Shown: positions 1-7,220 of the stretch, one piece after another
How the letters are laid out: each line of letters begins with the position of its first letter
How positions within the stretch are numbered: position 1 is the stretch's first letter
Assembly (NCBI GenBank): GCA_049281195.1
Contig: JBAPRR010000007.1
Coordinates: forward strand, 1-14,400
Source of the DNA: JBAPRR01 sp049281195
GTDB lineage: Bacteria; Actinomycetota; Acidimicrobiia; Acidimicrobiales; CAVXTF01
Reading direction: 5' to 3'
Length of the DNA stretch: 14,400 bases
Made by a program: the position numbers and the translations under genes
Notes under the pieces: model-generated
Seen by the model: only the letters and a program-made list of their open reading frames with translations
What the model was told of the DNA's origin: nothing
Databases searched by the model: none

Positions 1-43
1 TCTCAGCGGTTTCGACGATCGTTGTCTCAGCAGGTCGCGGCCG

Positions 44-175
44 TCATCCGAGTTCAGTGCGCGCTCTGTCGTCGTGGATGATCGGGCCGATCAGCCCAAC
101 CTCCTCGTAGTAAGGCAACGTCGGCTCGCTCAACCCTCTGCGCCTGGACACATCCTGGATCGTGAGAGCTGTCAT
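44..175 (-). pseudogene. MerR-family regulator, N-terminal remnant
   Basis: The minus-strand frame from an ATG at 173-175 to a TGA at 44-46 gives 43 residues. They read like the start of a MerR winged helix: TIQDVSRRRGLSEPTLPYYE followed by EVGLIGPI. Family members normally carry TLRYYE here and continue through an R-rich wing and a long coiled coil to 120 residues or more. In this copy the conserved Arg is Pro, the wing is degraded (IIHDDRARTELG), and a stop follows. Neither continuing past the stop nor shifting frame restores an obvious MerR wing up to the window edge. I infer a decayed gene, though a miscall or a continuation beyond the edge cannot be excluded. It reads in the same direction as the downstream part of the window's TetR gene but shows no link to it. 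Confidence 0.6.
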
Positions 176-213
176 GGACGCAGCAACACACCCCTCAAGC
201 GCTGGAGTCAGGC

Positions 214-822
214 TCAGCTGATCTGGTGAAATGCGGCGGCGGTGAGCGTTCTTGCGGTCTTCTCAGCGCTGTCTATGGCGTCTTCGATACTGAGACCGCA
301 CAGGTCCGTGAGGGAGAACAGCGCTTCCGCGCTGACCACCACGGCGAGATCGAGGCGCAGCTGAGCCAGTAGTCCGGGATTCGTCGGTTCAACGGCATCG
401 ACGAAGGGGGCCAGGGCGCGGTCGATCAGCCCGAAGCGGATCCCGGGCCGAGCTCTGTGGGACAGGTCCGGCTGAGAGATGGTCGCAGAGATCATTGAAC
501 GAACGACTCCCTGACGTTCAGCGACGCCGCGGAGAAGGAAGCGGGTGGCGAAGGCCACGCGCTCGACGGGATCGTTCGACTCGTCCACCGGGGCAAGAGC
601 TTCCGCCGGAGTGGGCCAATCCTCCGAAAGGGCCGTCGCCAGCAGGGACGCCAGATCCGGGAAATACCGATAGGCAGTGGCTTCAGAAACCATGGCAGCC
701 TGCGCCACCTCCGGCATGGTGACAGATCGGCGTTGTCGTATGAGCTCTACGCACGCCTCGACGATCGCCCGTTGGGTACGCGCCTTCTGGTTGGTCCGTC
801 CTCCGCTCGCGGCGACAGTCAC
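214..822 (-). CDS. TetR-family transcriptional repressor
   Basis: A 202-residue protein of normal TetR length. The N-terminal helix-turn-helix lies at about residues 35-54 (TMPEVAQAAMVSEATAYRYF), followed by the usual Asp-Leu-x-x-Leu-Leu helix. The C-terminal ligand and dimer domain (about 70-202) is poorly conserved, so the effector cannot be named. The start is a GTG at 822, chosen because AAGGAG (complement of 827-832) sits four bases upstream. The gene is divergent from the cupin and hydrolase genes. The 108-base gap holds two inverted repeats made from the same half-site. I infer autoregulation and repression of the divergent pair, released by a small lipophilic or xenobiotic molecule. 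The family assignment is secure; the ligand is unknown. Confidence 0.9.
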   Translation of the reverse strand: MTVAASGGRTNQKARTQRAIVEACVELIRQRRSVTMPEVAQAAMVSEATAYRYFPDLASLLATALSEDWPTPAEALAPVDESNDPVERVAFATRFLLRGVAERQGVVRSMISATISQPDLSHRARPGIRFGLIDRALAPFVDAVEPTNPGLLAQLRLDLAVVVSAEALFSLTDLCGLSIEDAIDSAEKTARTLTAAAFHQIS

Positions 823-842
823 GTCACTCCTTGTTTAGGGCC

Positions 843-859
843 ACTCTCTTCATGAGAGT
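843..859. promoter_or_regulatory. Inverted repeat 1, likely TetR operator near its own promoter
   Basis: A 17-base imperfect palindrome with arms ACTCTC and GAGAGT and five bases between. One arm is part of ATGAGAGTT (852-860), which recurs at 898-906. On the minus strand it overlaps a possible -10 (TAAACT, complement of 857-862) for the TetR gene, though no good -35 is seen. Placement over the presumed start of transcription suggests autorepression. This is inferred from position and symmetry only. Confidence 0.5.
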
Positions 860-863
860 TTAC

Positions 864-914
864 TTGCATAATGGATGCCGACGCGTTACGGTTGTTTATG
901 AGAGTTAGCTCTCA
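864..914 (+). promoter_or_regulatory. Candidate promoter of the cupin-hydrolase pair with inverted repeat 2
   Basis: TTGCAT (864-869) and TACGGT (887-892) stand 17 bases apart and would place the transcription start near 899. Exactly there lies a second inverted repeat, TGAGAG (899-904) and CTCTCA (909-914), with four bases between. It shares the ATGAGAGTT unit with inverted repeat 1. A repressor bound here would cover the start site. The -10 match is only moderate; the repeat is plain in the sequence. Confidence 0.45.
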
Positions 915-915
915 C

Positions 916-924
916 GAAGGAGGT
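916..924 (+). promoter_or_regulatory. Strong ribosome binding site that sets the cupin start
   Basis: GAAGGAGGT lies six bases before the ATG at 931. It decides against the longer in-frame start at 871, whose extra residues (MDADALRLFMRVSSHEGGTN) run through the operator region and do not resemble cupin sequence. Confidence 0.8.
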
Positions 925-930
925 ACGAAC

Positions 931-1389
931 ATGGAGGTTGCGATCGTGGGTCCCGAAAGTGGGGACACCATTCAGTTAGGTCCGATTCGTATGCGGATCC
1001 TGGAGGACGGCAGCACGACCGATCACCGCTTGGGGATGGGCGAGATCACGCTTCCTCCCCATACGACCGGGCCGCCGCAGCACCGCCACGCCCGTCACGA
1101 CGAAGGCTTCTACGTGGTATCCGGAACGGCGAGCTTTACGGTGGGAGAAACCAGCTATTACGCTCCCGCCGGCACGTTGGTCATGGTGCCGCCCGGCGCT
1201 CCGCATACCTTCGCCAATCCTGGCGATGAGCCCGCGGTGTTGCTCAACACGTTTACTCCCGACCTGTACGTGCAGTACTTCAGCGACCTGCGCGACATGA
1301 TCGCGGCGGGCCAGCCCCTGACGACCGAAGCAACCATCGAAGTGATGGCCCGCTACGCCACCGTTCCATCCACCGACTACGCCGACTGA
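931..1389 (+). CDS. Small cupin-domain protein
   Basis: A 152-residue single-domain cupin. Motif 1 is seen at about residues 48-65 (GPPQHRHARHDEGFYVVSG), giving metal ligands His51, His53 and Glu58. Motif 2 lies at about 81-96 (GTLVMVPPGAPHTFAN) with the fourth ligand His92. The full 3-His/1-Glu set argues for a metal-binding, possibly enzymatic protein such as a dioxygenase, isomerase or quercetinase-like cupin. Small cupins are too diverse to name a substrate. There is no signal peptide, so it is cytoplasmic. The stop is two bases before the hydrolase start, so the two are cotranscribed and probably act on the same compound. The divergent TetR is the likely regulator. Confidence 0.88.
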   Translation: MEVAIVGPESGDTIQLGPIRMRILEDGSTTDHRLGMGEITLPPHTTGPPQHRHARHDEGFYVVSGTASFTVGETSYYAPAGTLVMVPPGAPHTFANPGDEPAVLLNTFTPDLYVQYFSDLRDMIAAGQPLTTEATIEVMARYATVPSTDYAD

Positions 1390-1391
1390 CA

Positions 1392-2177
1392 ATGCCGACT
1401 TCCACGACCGCTAAGTCATCGACGAAAACCGTAAACGTCTCGGGAATCGGACCCGTTGAAGTGACCCTCGAAGAACGAGGCGAGGGACGGCCCGTTCTCT
1501 TGCTGCACGGCGGCGCCGGTCCGCAGTCAGTCGCTGCGTTCGCCCAGTTGCTCGCGGAGAAGGACGACCGCCGGGTAATTACGCCCACCCATCCTGGATT
1601 CGGCGGCACGCTCCGGCCGGAGAAACTGAACAGCGTGGGCAAGCTCGCCGCTCTATATCTCGGGTTGCTCGACGACCTCGGGCTCGAAGATGTGATGCTC
1701 ATCGGCAACTCGGTCGGTGGTTGGATCGTGGCCGAGATGGCACTGTCGGGCTCGCCGCGCATCGGCAGCATCGTGCTCCTCGACGCGGTGGGTATCGAAG
1801 TGGAAGGCCACCCTGTCGCCGACGTCTCCGGCCTGTCCGTGCCCGAGATCCAGGCATTGTCGTTCCACGATCCGACACCCTTTCGTGTCGATCCCGCCAC
1901 CATCTCAGACACCCAGAAAGCGGTTATGGCGGCCAATGGAGCGGCCCTGGCCGTCTATGCCGGGTCCCCGGCGATGGCGGACCCCACTCTTCTCGGACGC
2001 CTGGGCGGCATCACTGTGCCGGCCGTGGTGCTGTGGGGAGATAGCGATCAGATCGTCGTGCCCGCCTACGGCCGGGCCTATGCCGCGGCCATTGATGGGG
2101 CGCGCTTCGAGGTGCTTGCGGCCACCGGGCATATGCCCCAGATGGAGACGCCCGATCTGGTCCTGCGAGCTATCTAG
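1392..2177 (+). CDS. Alpha/beta-hydrolase fold enzyme
   Basis: A 261-residue alpha/beta hydrolase. The oxyanion-hole HGG is at 39-41, the nucleophile elbow GNSVGG at 105-110 puts Ser at 107, the acid is Asp219 in WGDSDQIV, and the general base is His247 in TGHMPQ. The triad is complete, so it should be an active esterase, C-C hydrolase or similar. It begins two bases after the cupin stop. The C-terminus stops with a TAG directly after LRAI. Relatives that I recall usually have a few more residues there, often beginning with Trp, so a TGG-to-TAG change may have trimmed the tail. The catalytic core is untouched. The substrate is unknown; context suggests xenobiotic or secondary-metabolite turnover. 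Confidence 0.9.
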   Translation: MPTSTTAKSSTKTVNVSGIGPVEVTLEERGEGRPVLLLHGGAGPQSVAAFAQLLAEKDDRRVITPTHPGFGGTLRPEKLNSVGKLAALYLGLLDDLGLEDVMLIGNSVGGWIVAEMALSGSPRIGSIVLLDAVGIEVEGHPVADVSGLSVPEIQALSFHDPTPFRVDPATISDTQKAVMAANGAALAVYAGSPAMADPTLLGRLGGITVPAVVLWGDSDQIVVPAYGRAYAAAIDGARFEVLAATGHMPQMETPDLVLRAI

Positions 2178-2253
2178 ACCGACGTGGTGGTGAGCTCATC
2201 GGCCACCCATCGTGCGACGTCAAGACACACCTCCTCCATAGGCTCGCCATACC

Positions 2254-4392
2254 GTGACCATTGCGACCGCCGCCGACCGAGAGCTCCTGCGCGCCCGCGC
2301 CAGCGAGCTTCTGCAACAGCTTGTCGGGCATGCCGCGGAGCTCCGCGACGACCAGTGGGAAGCGATTGAGGCTGTGGTGGTCGATCGTCGGCCAGCCCTG
2401 GTGGTACAGCGGACCGGCTGGGGCAAGTCGGCCGTGTATTTCTTGGCCACCGCGCTCCTGCGCGCCGAGGGGGCGGGCGTCACCGTGATCGTGTCCCCTC
2501 TTCTCGCTCTCATGCGGAACCAGATCGCCGCGGCGACTCGCGCCGGCATCAAGGCGCGTACCGTCAACTCGACCAACGTGCAGGAGTGGTCTTCGATCTT
2601 CGAGGCGATCGACCTAGGCCAGGTCGACGTGCTTCTCATCTCGCCCGAACGCCTGAACAACCCCGAGTTCCGCGACAGCGTCCTTAGCCGGCTGATCGAG
2701 TCGTGCGGGCTGCTCGTCGTGGACGAGGCACACTGCATCTCCGACTGGGGTCACGACTTCCGACCCGACTACCGGCGGATCACTTCTTTCATAGGGTCCC
2801 TGCCGCGCGGCACACCGGTGCTCGCGACCACGGCCACCGCTCCGAAGCGGGTCGTGGACGACGTCGCCGAAGTGCTCGGGCTGGCGAGCAACAGCGGCGA
2901 GGTGCTGGTCCAGCGCGGCACGCTCGATCGCGAGAGCCTCCGCCTCTGCGTGGTGCGGCTCGAGACGCAGATCCAACGGCTGGCGTGGCTCGCCGATCAC
3001 CTGGGCGAACTGCCCGGGTCCGGCATCATCTGCACCCTCACCGTCGCGGCAACGAACGAGATATCGAGCTTCCTCCGGGGCCGGGGATTCCCGGTCTTGG
3101 CGTACTCCGGACAGTCCGACGAAGCCGATCGCCTGGCCGCAGAACAGTCGCTTCTCAACAATGAGGTGAAGGCGCTCGTGGCGACGTCGGCCCTCGGGAT
3201 GGGATACGACAAGCCGGATCTCGGTTTCGTGATCCACTTCGGCGCGCCGGCGGGCCCAGTGGCGTACTACCAGCAGGTAGGTCGCGCCGGCCGAGGTGTC
3301 GACCGAGCGGACGTGATCCTCCTTCCCGCTCTGGAGGACAGGGAGATCTGGGCCTACTTCTCGTCGGTGTCGTTCCCGAAGGAGGAGAACGTGACCGCGG
3401 TCCTCGCAGAGCTAGCGGCTGCCGACGGCCCCCTCAGCACTCCTGCGCTCGAGACTCGGGTGAACCTGTCGCGGACCAGACTGGAGCTCCTGCTGAAGGT
3501 CCTCGACGCGGACGGAGCGGTGCGAAGAGTAAAAGGCGGGTGGACCTCGAACGGGGTCGGATGGTTCTACGACACCGAGCGGTATTCGAAGGTCCTGGAA
3601 ACCCGTAAGGCCGAGCAGGAGTCGATGCTGGAGTACATCAGCACCGATCGATGTCGGATGCGATTCCTGCGTGAGCTCCTTGACGACGCGGAGGCCGCGG
3701 ACTGCGGCCGGTGCGACAACTGCACCGGCGTACGCCTGTCGACCGCGTCCGACGACACCGCTATCGAAGCGGCGCGCCTGCATATCCATCGGCCGGGGGT
3801 GTCTCTCCACCCCCGCCAACAGTGGCCGACCGGAATGAAGCAGATCGGTGTCGACGTGGCCGGCAAGATCGCGGCGCAAGAGCGTCCGGAGCCGGGGCGA
3901 GCCATCGCCCGGTTCACCGACCTTGGTTACGGTCGGCTCCTGCGTCAACTCGTGGCGCCGGACGTCGCAGATCAGGACATCTCGTCGGATCTGGTCGACG
4001 CCGCGGTCCGGGTGCTCTCGGCATGGAAGGGCGAGTGGCCGCAACGACCGGAAATCGTGGTCTCGATCGGCTCGAAGAGCCGTCCGCACCTGGTCGACAG
4101 CTTCGCCAAAGCGATCGCCGCGGCGGGCCGCCGGCCATACGTCGGTGCGGTCACACATGTCGGTCCGTCACGAACGGGCGACTCGAACAGTGCGTTCCGG
4201 CTGCGCGCGGTCTTCGACGCGTTCGAAATACCGACCGACGTTGCCCAAGGCTTCGCCGGCGGGCGACCGCTTCTACTCGTCGACGATTACTGGGACACCG
4301 GCTGGACCATGGCGGTCGTGGCCCGGATGCTCCGCCGGGCCGGCTGCGGTGCCGTCTATCCCCTGGTGCTCGGATCCAAAGGAGGCGACTAG
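2254..4392 (+). CDS. RecQ-type ATP-dependent DNA helicase fused to a phosphoribosyltransferase-like domain
   Basis: A 712-residue multidomain protein. Residues 30-360 form a superfamily 2 helicase core of RecQ type: Gln34, Walker A QRTGWGKS (52-59), Walker B DEAH (157-160) within the RecQ-like DEAHCISDWGHDFRPDY, motif III ATTATA (191-196), and motif VI QQVGRAGRG (340-348). A RecQ zinc region follows with Cys467, 484, 487 and 490. From about 597 to 706 comes a type I phosphoribosyltransferase-like fold, marked by the PRPP loop signature LLLVDDYWDTGWTM (673-686). Residues about 500-590 are unassigned. An HRDC domain is not recognisable. The GTG start is the only usable one: an in-frame stop lies at 2239-2241 and no better start precedes the Gln motif. 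No clear ribosome binding site is seen. The role is probably 3'-5' unwinding in repair; the fused domain's role is unknown. Confidence 0.9.
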   Translation: MTIATAADRELLRARASELLQQLVGHAAELRDDQWEAIEAVVVDRRPALVVQRTGWGKSAVYFLATALLRAEGAGVTVIVSPLLALMRNQIAAATRAGIKARTVNSTNVQEWSSIFEAIDLGQVDVLLISPERLNNPEFRDSVLSRLIESCGLLVVDEAHCISDWGHDFRPDYRRITSFIGSLPRGTPVLATTATAPKRVVDDVAEVLGLASNSGEVLVQRGTLDRESLRLCVVRLETQIQRLAWLADHLGELPGSGIICTLTVAATNEISSFLRGRGFPVLAYSGQSDEADRLAAEQSLLNNEVKALVATSALGMGYDKPDLGFVIHFGAPAGPVAYYQQVGRAGRGVDRADVILLPALEDREIWAYFSSVSFPKEENVTAVLAELAAADGPLSTPALETRVNLSRTRLELLLKVLDADGAVRRVKGGWTSNGVGWFYDTERYSKVLETRKAEQESMLEYISTDRCRMRFLRELLDDAEAADCGRCDNCTGVRLSTASDDTAIEAARLHIHRPGVSLHPRQQWPTGMKQIGVDVAGKIAAQERPEPGRAIARFTDLGYGRLLRQLVAPDVADQDISSDLVDAAVRVLSAWKGEWPQRPEIVVSIGSKSRPHLVDSFAKAIAAAGRRPYVGAVTHVGPSRTGDSNSAFRLRAVFDAFEIPTDVAQGFAGGRPLLLVDDYWDTGWTMAVVARMLRRAGCGAVYPLVLGSKGGD

Positions 4393-4426
4393 GCGCAGCA
4401 GTCGAGGGCACGCCTCCGACATGAGA

Positions 4427-4437
4427 GATAATATATC
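4427..4437 (+). promoter_or_regulatory. A+T-rich promoter and possible operator of the GntR gene
   Basis: GATAAT (4427-4432) is a good -10 match, 11 bases before the ATG at 4444. Transcription would therefore start at or just before the start codon, giving a leaderless or nearly leaderless mRNA. No Shine-Dalgarno sequence is present, which agrees. The same 11 bases form the inverted repeat GATA-ATA-TATC, a possible autoregulatory site. No convincing -35 is seen. Confidence 0.45.
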
Positions 4438-4443
4438 AAGTAG

Positions 4444-5118
4444 ATGGAAATTGAGTATCTGAGCAAAAGCAACGTCGTTGCCAACGGGATCAGAGCGCTC
4501 ATAAACGATGGAGTGCTGCTGCCGGGAACGCTTCTTCGACAGCGGGATCTGGCCGAGCAATTCAGGGTCAGCCCCACCCCGGTGCGCGAGGCGCTGCGCC
4601 AGCTCGAGGCCGAAGGGTTCGTCACCAACGAGCTTCACCGGGGGGCCACCGTGGTGAGGGCTGACGATGCCAACCTGGAGGAGAACTTCCTCATCCGGGC
4701 GCAACTCGAGTCCCTCGCCGCCAGCCTCGCTGCGGCGAAGGTAACCGACGAGGACCTGGAGAATCTGGAGTCCATCCTGGCCGACTTGGAGGCCTGTCGC
4801 CCGGACGACCCGACGCGGACCGAGTTGAACCGACGGTTCCACCTCGCGATCTACACATGTGCAGGATCGCCGCTGCTTTTGTCGCTACTCAACCTTGTTT
4901 GGCGGTCGTTCGGCTCCGCTCCGAAGGTGTCGAGCTCGCTTCAGGAGTCCAAGTCGCAACACCGGGACCTGCTCGATGCCCTCAGAAAGCGCGACACCGA
5001 ACTGGCGGGAGAGCTGACGCGTGCGCACATCATGGGCGACGCCAAGCCCGCCGGACCAAATGAGCCTTCGCGCCCGCACGCCGCGGACACGGACGGTGCC
5101 AGGAACAAAGCCAGGTAG
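4444..5118 (+). CDS. GntR-family regulator, FadR/FCD subgroup
   Basis: A 224-residue protein. The winged helix-turn-helix is at about 8-72, with the typical LRQRDLAEQFRVSPTPVREA and LRQLEAEGFV segments. An all-helical FCD ligand domain spans about 79-200. Candidate metal and ligand residues are His133 (RRFHLAIY), His173 (SQHRDLL) and His195 (RAHI), as in metal-binding FCD proteins. The last 25 residues are a polar tail outside the fold. FCD regulators usually sense organic acids or amino-acid-like metabolites and repress nearby uptake or catabolic genes. The minus-strand ABC operon ends 29 bases beyond its stop, making that operon the likeliest target. It probably also controls itself through the A+T-rich site just upstream. 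Confidence 0.9.
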   Translation: MEIEYLSKSNVVANGIRALINDGVLLPGTLLRQRDLAEQFRVSPTPVREALRQLEAEGFVTNELHRGATVVRADDANLEENFLIRAQLESLAASLAAAKVTDEDLENLESILADLEACRPDDPTRTELNRRFHLAIYTCAGSPLLLSLLNLVWRSFGSAPKVSSSLQESKSQHRDLLDALRKRDTELAGELTRAHIMGDAKPAGPNEPSRPHAADTDGARNKAR

Positions 5119-5147
5119 GTCTCGCGCTTAAGGCTGCGCAAGGCTGC

Positions 5148-6251
5148 TTACGGCCAGATCAGGCTCTTGCCGTTGTAAAGCGAGGCCACCATGGTCGTGT
5201 TCTCGATCTTGCTGAGGGGTGGAAGAGGGCCGCTGAGCAGATTGAACTGCTTCACCTCGTTCAACTCTCCGGCCCATTCCGCCTGGGACTCGACGCCGAT
5301 CCCGTGGCCCGGAAGCGTGTGATCGGCGGAGAGGACGCTCTCGAGACCCCACACCTGATCCTCGTGGCTCGTTACAAAGTCTGATCCCGCAGCCTTGGCG
5401 TACTGGCCTTCGATATTGACGCACTGGGTCTTGTTGATCTCGCAGTAGGCGAAACCGTGGAGGTCCGCTCGCATCCAGTCAGTGGCTGCCGAGTAGTGAG
5501 CGGCGAGGAACTTGTTGTTGAAGAACTCCACGTTGTACGTCCCCGTAACGCCGAATTGCTGAGGCGTGAACTCGTTGAACTGCGCGCCTTCTGAGCGCAG
5601 TGTCAGCGGCTCGTTGGATTGGTAGCAGTCGACCGCGTTGATCTTGCCCTGGACGACCTGGTTCGGGTCATAGTCAGAGGTGTTCACCATTTGGATCTTG
5701 CTGATATCCACACCGGCAGCTTTGAGCGTCTCGAGGTCGGGCGCCTCCTGCACAAAGTGATACCCGAGGGTGTGCCCCTCGAGGTCCTTCAAACTCGTGA
5801 TGTCCTTTTGCGTGATGATGCAGTAGTCCGACGTGTCCCCGTAAGTGGCGACCGCGGTGATGTTCGAACCACTCGACGCGGCCACGAGGAAGTCGGAAGC
5901 AGATCCGGTATTGGTCGTGGTCGCCGCTCCCGAGGACACCAGAGAGGCCGAATCCTCGGAGTTCGTTATGAACTGCACCTTCAGGCACAGATCCTTGAAA
6001 TAGCCGAGCTTCTGGGCTGCGAAGACGTCGATGATGCCGGCTGATGCGTCGTATCCGAACGGCGACACATAGGTGATCGTGCCGGCCGCCTTGTTGGCGT
6101 TGCACTCGGCCGCGCTCACGAGTGAGCCCGACGGATCTCCGTGGCCGCCGGGGGACGACGCCGGCGTGGACGAGCACGCGGCCAGGAGCATCCCCGTGAG
6201 CACGAGCACGACCGTCGAGGCGACGAACGGCCGCGACACTCCCTTGCGCAT
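5148..6251 (-). CDS. ABC transporter substrate-binding lipoprotein, NMT1/THI5-like
   Basis: A 367-residue secreted lipoprotein, third gene of the import operon. It has a basic start (MRKGVSR), a hydrophobic segment and a lipobox LLAAC with Cys26 as the lipidated residue. A Ser/Pro/Gly linker follows. The mature part carries the two-lobed NMT1/THI5/SsuA pattern, including FAAQKLGYFKDLCLKVQF, then a Thr/Ser-rich strand and the LEGHTLGYHF lobe turn. I chose the ATG at 6251 because GGGAG (complement of 6260-6264) lies eight bases upstream. The longer GTG start at 6293 would put 14 polar residues before the signal peptide. Relatives bind sulfonates, nitrate, thiamine-pyrimidine precursors or aromatic acids, so the ligand remains open. 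Confidence 0.9.
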   Translation of the reverse strand: MRKGVSRPFVASTVVLVLTGMLLAACSSTPASSPGGHGDPSGSLVSAAECNANKAAGTITYVSPFGYDASAGIIDVFAAQKLGYFKDLCLKVQFITNSEDSASLVSSGAATTTNTGSASDFLVAASSGSNITAVATYGDTSDYCIITQKDITSLKDLEGHTLGYHFVQEAPDLETLKAAGVDISKIQMVNTSDYDPNQVVQGKINAVDCYQSNEPLTLRSEGAQFNEFTPQQFGVTGTYNVEFFNNKFLAAHYSAATDWMRADLHGFAYCEINKTQCVNIEGQYAKAAGSDFVTSHEDQVWGLESVLSADHTLPGHGIGVESQAEWAGELNEVKQFNLLSGPLPPLSKIENTTMVASLYNGKSLIWP

Positions 6252-6308
6252 TCTTCTGTCTCCCGTCGTCTGGTTGGATCGATTATCCGACACTTGTCGT
6301 CCCGGACC

Positions 6309-7220
6309 TCAATCCCGGACCTTCTGCGAGCTGTGCCAGGTGAGCACCCTGCTCTGGATGAAGATAACGAGTAGGAACAGTGTGATGCCCAAGAACGCCA
6401 GCACCACGACAGAGGCGTAGATCGTCTGCAAGTCAGAAACAGACGAAGCCGTGACAATCAGCGTGCCGAGTCCGTTGGACGTGCCAGGGGCCACGAACTC
6501 CGCCACCACTGCTCCTATGAGGCTCAGTGGCATGCAGATCCGGGCCGCGGCGAAAAGGAAAGGCAGGCTGCTCGGCAGACGCAGCTTCCAGAGGATCTCG
6601 GATCGAGAAGCGTGCAGCGTGTCCATCAGATCCAGAGCCAGAGGATCGACCGAGCGAAGTCCCGTGAGCGCATTGATGAGGAACGGGAAGAAGACGAGAA
6701 CCGAGCTGATGATGTACTTCGGGGTCATCCCGAACCCGAACGCCACAACCAGTGCCGGAGCCACGGCGATGATCGGCGTCACGTTCAAGATGACCGCGAG
6801 CGGGAGGACGGCCCTTTCCACCACACGGACGTACGACATGACGACGGCCAGGATGAACGCGATCCCCATGCCGCAAGCGGCCCCTACCAACGCCTCCTGC
6901 ACAGTGGTAAGGGCGTTACGGAGATAGAAGCCGGGACGGTCTCCCAAACTGCCGAAGATCTTCTGGACGGTCGGTATGACGAACGGGTTGTGGTCAGCGT
7001 AGAGCTGCCATGCGACGGTCAGAACGGCCATCGCCACGAGGGGTGGAAGCCATATCTTCGGGTGCATCCAGGTGGGCCGGATCCGGTTGTTGCCAGGTGA
7101 CCCCTTCATCTCATCCGTCTGCTTGGCCTGCTTGGCCTGCAGCATCTGCGATGACGAGGAGCCTGGCGGTGCCGCCCAGGCACGGAAGGCGACATCTGAC
7201 GTCGGGACCTGGTCGATCAT
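6309..7220 (-). CDS. ABC transporter permease, SsuC/TauC type
   Basis: A 303-residue inner-membrane permease with about six hydrophobic segments: IWLPPLVAMAVLTVAW, VGAACGMGIAFILAVVMSYV, AVLPLAVILNVTPIIAVAPA, YIISSVLVFFPFLINALTGL, a fifth around MPLSLIGAVVAEFV, and YASVVVLAFLGITLFLLVIF. The EAA-type ATPase-contact loop precedes the fifth (MDTLHASRSEILWKLRLPSS). I prefer the ATG at 7220, where ATGA overlaps the ATPase stop by four bases and implies coupling. A GTG at 7232 is the alternative. The first 50 or so residues are cytoplasmic, polar and include a short AKQ repeat. It pairs with the neighbouring ATPase and binding protein in an importer of nitrate/sulfonate type. Confidence 0.92.
   Translation of the reverse strand: MIDQVPTSDVAFRAWAAPPGSSSSQMLQAKQAKQTDEMKGSPGNNRIRPTWMHPKIWLPPLVAMAVLTVAWQLYADHNPFVIPTVQKIFGSLGDRPGFYLRNALTTVQEALVGAACGMGIAFILAVVMSYVRVVERAVLPLAVILNVTPIIAVAPALVVAFGFGMTPKYIISSVLVFFPFLINALTGLRSVDPLALDLMDTLHASRSEILWKLRLPSSLPFLFAAARICMPLSLIGAVVAEFVAPGTSNGLGTLIVTASSVSDLQTIYASVVVLAFLGITLFLLVIFIQSRVLTWHSSQKVRD
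7120..7137. repeat. Two tandem copies of a 9-base unit inside the permease gene
   Basis: TGCTTGGCC occurs twice in direct succession. On the minus strand it encodes the repeat around QAKQAKQ in the non-conserved cytoplasmic N-terminus of the permease. It keeps the reading frame and looks like ordinary slippage. Confidence 0.6.

Noticed and set aside
871..930. Upstream start for the cupin gene at 871
   Set aside because: The extra 20 residues cross the operator and promoter region, while ATG 931 has a near-perfect ribosome binding site.
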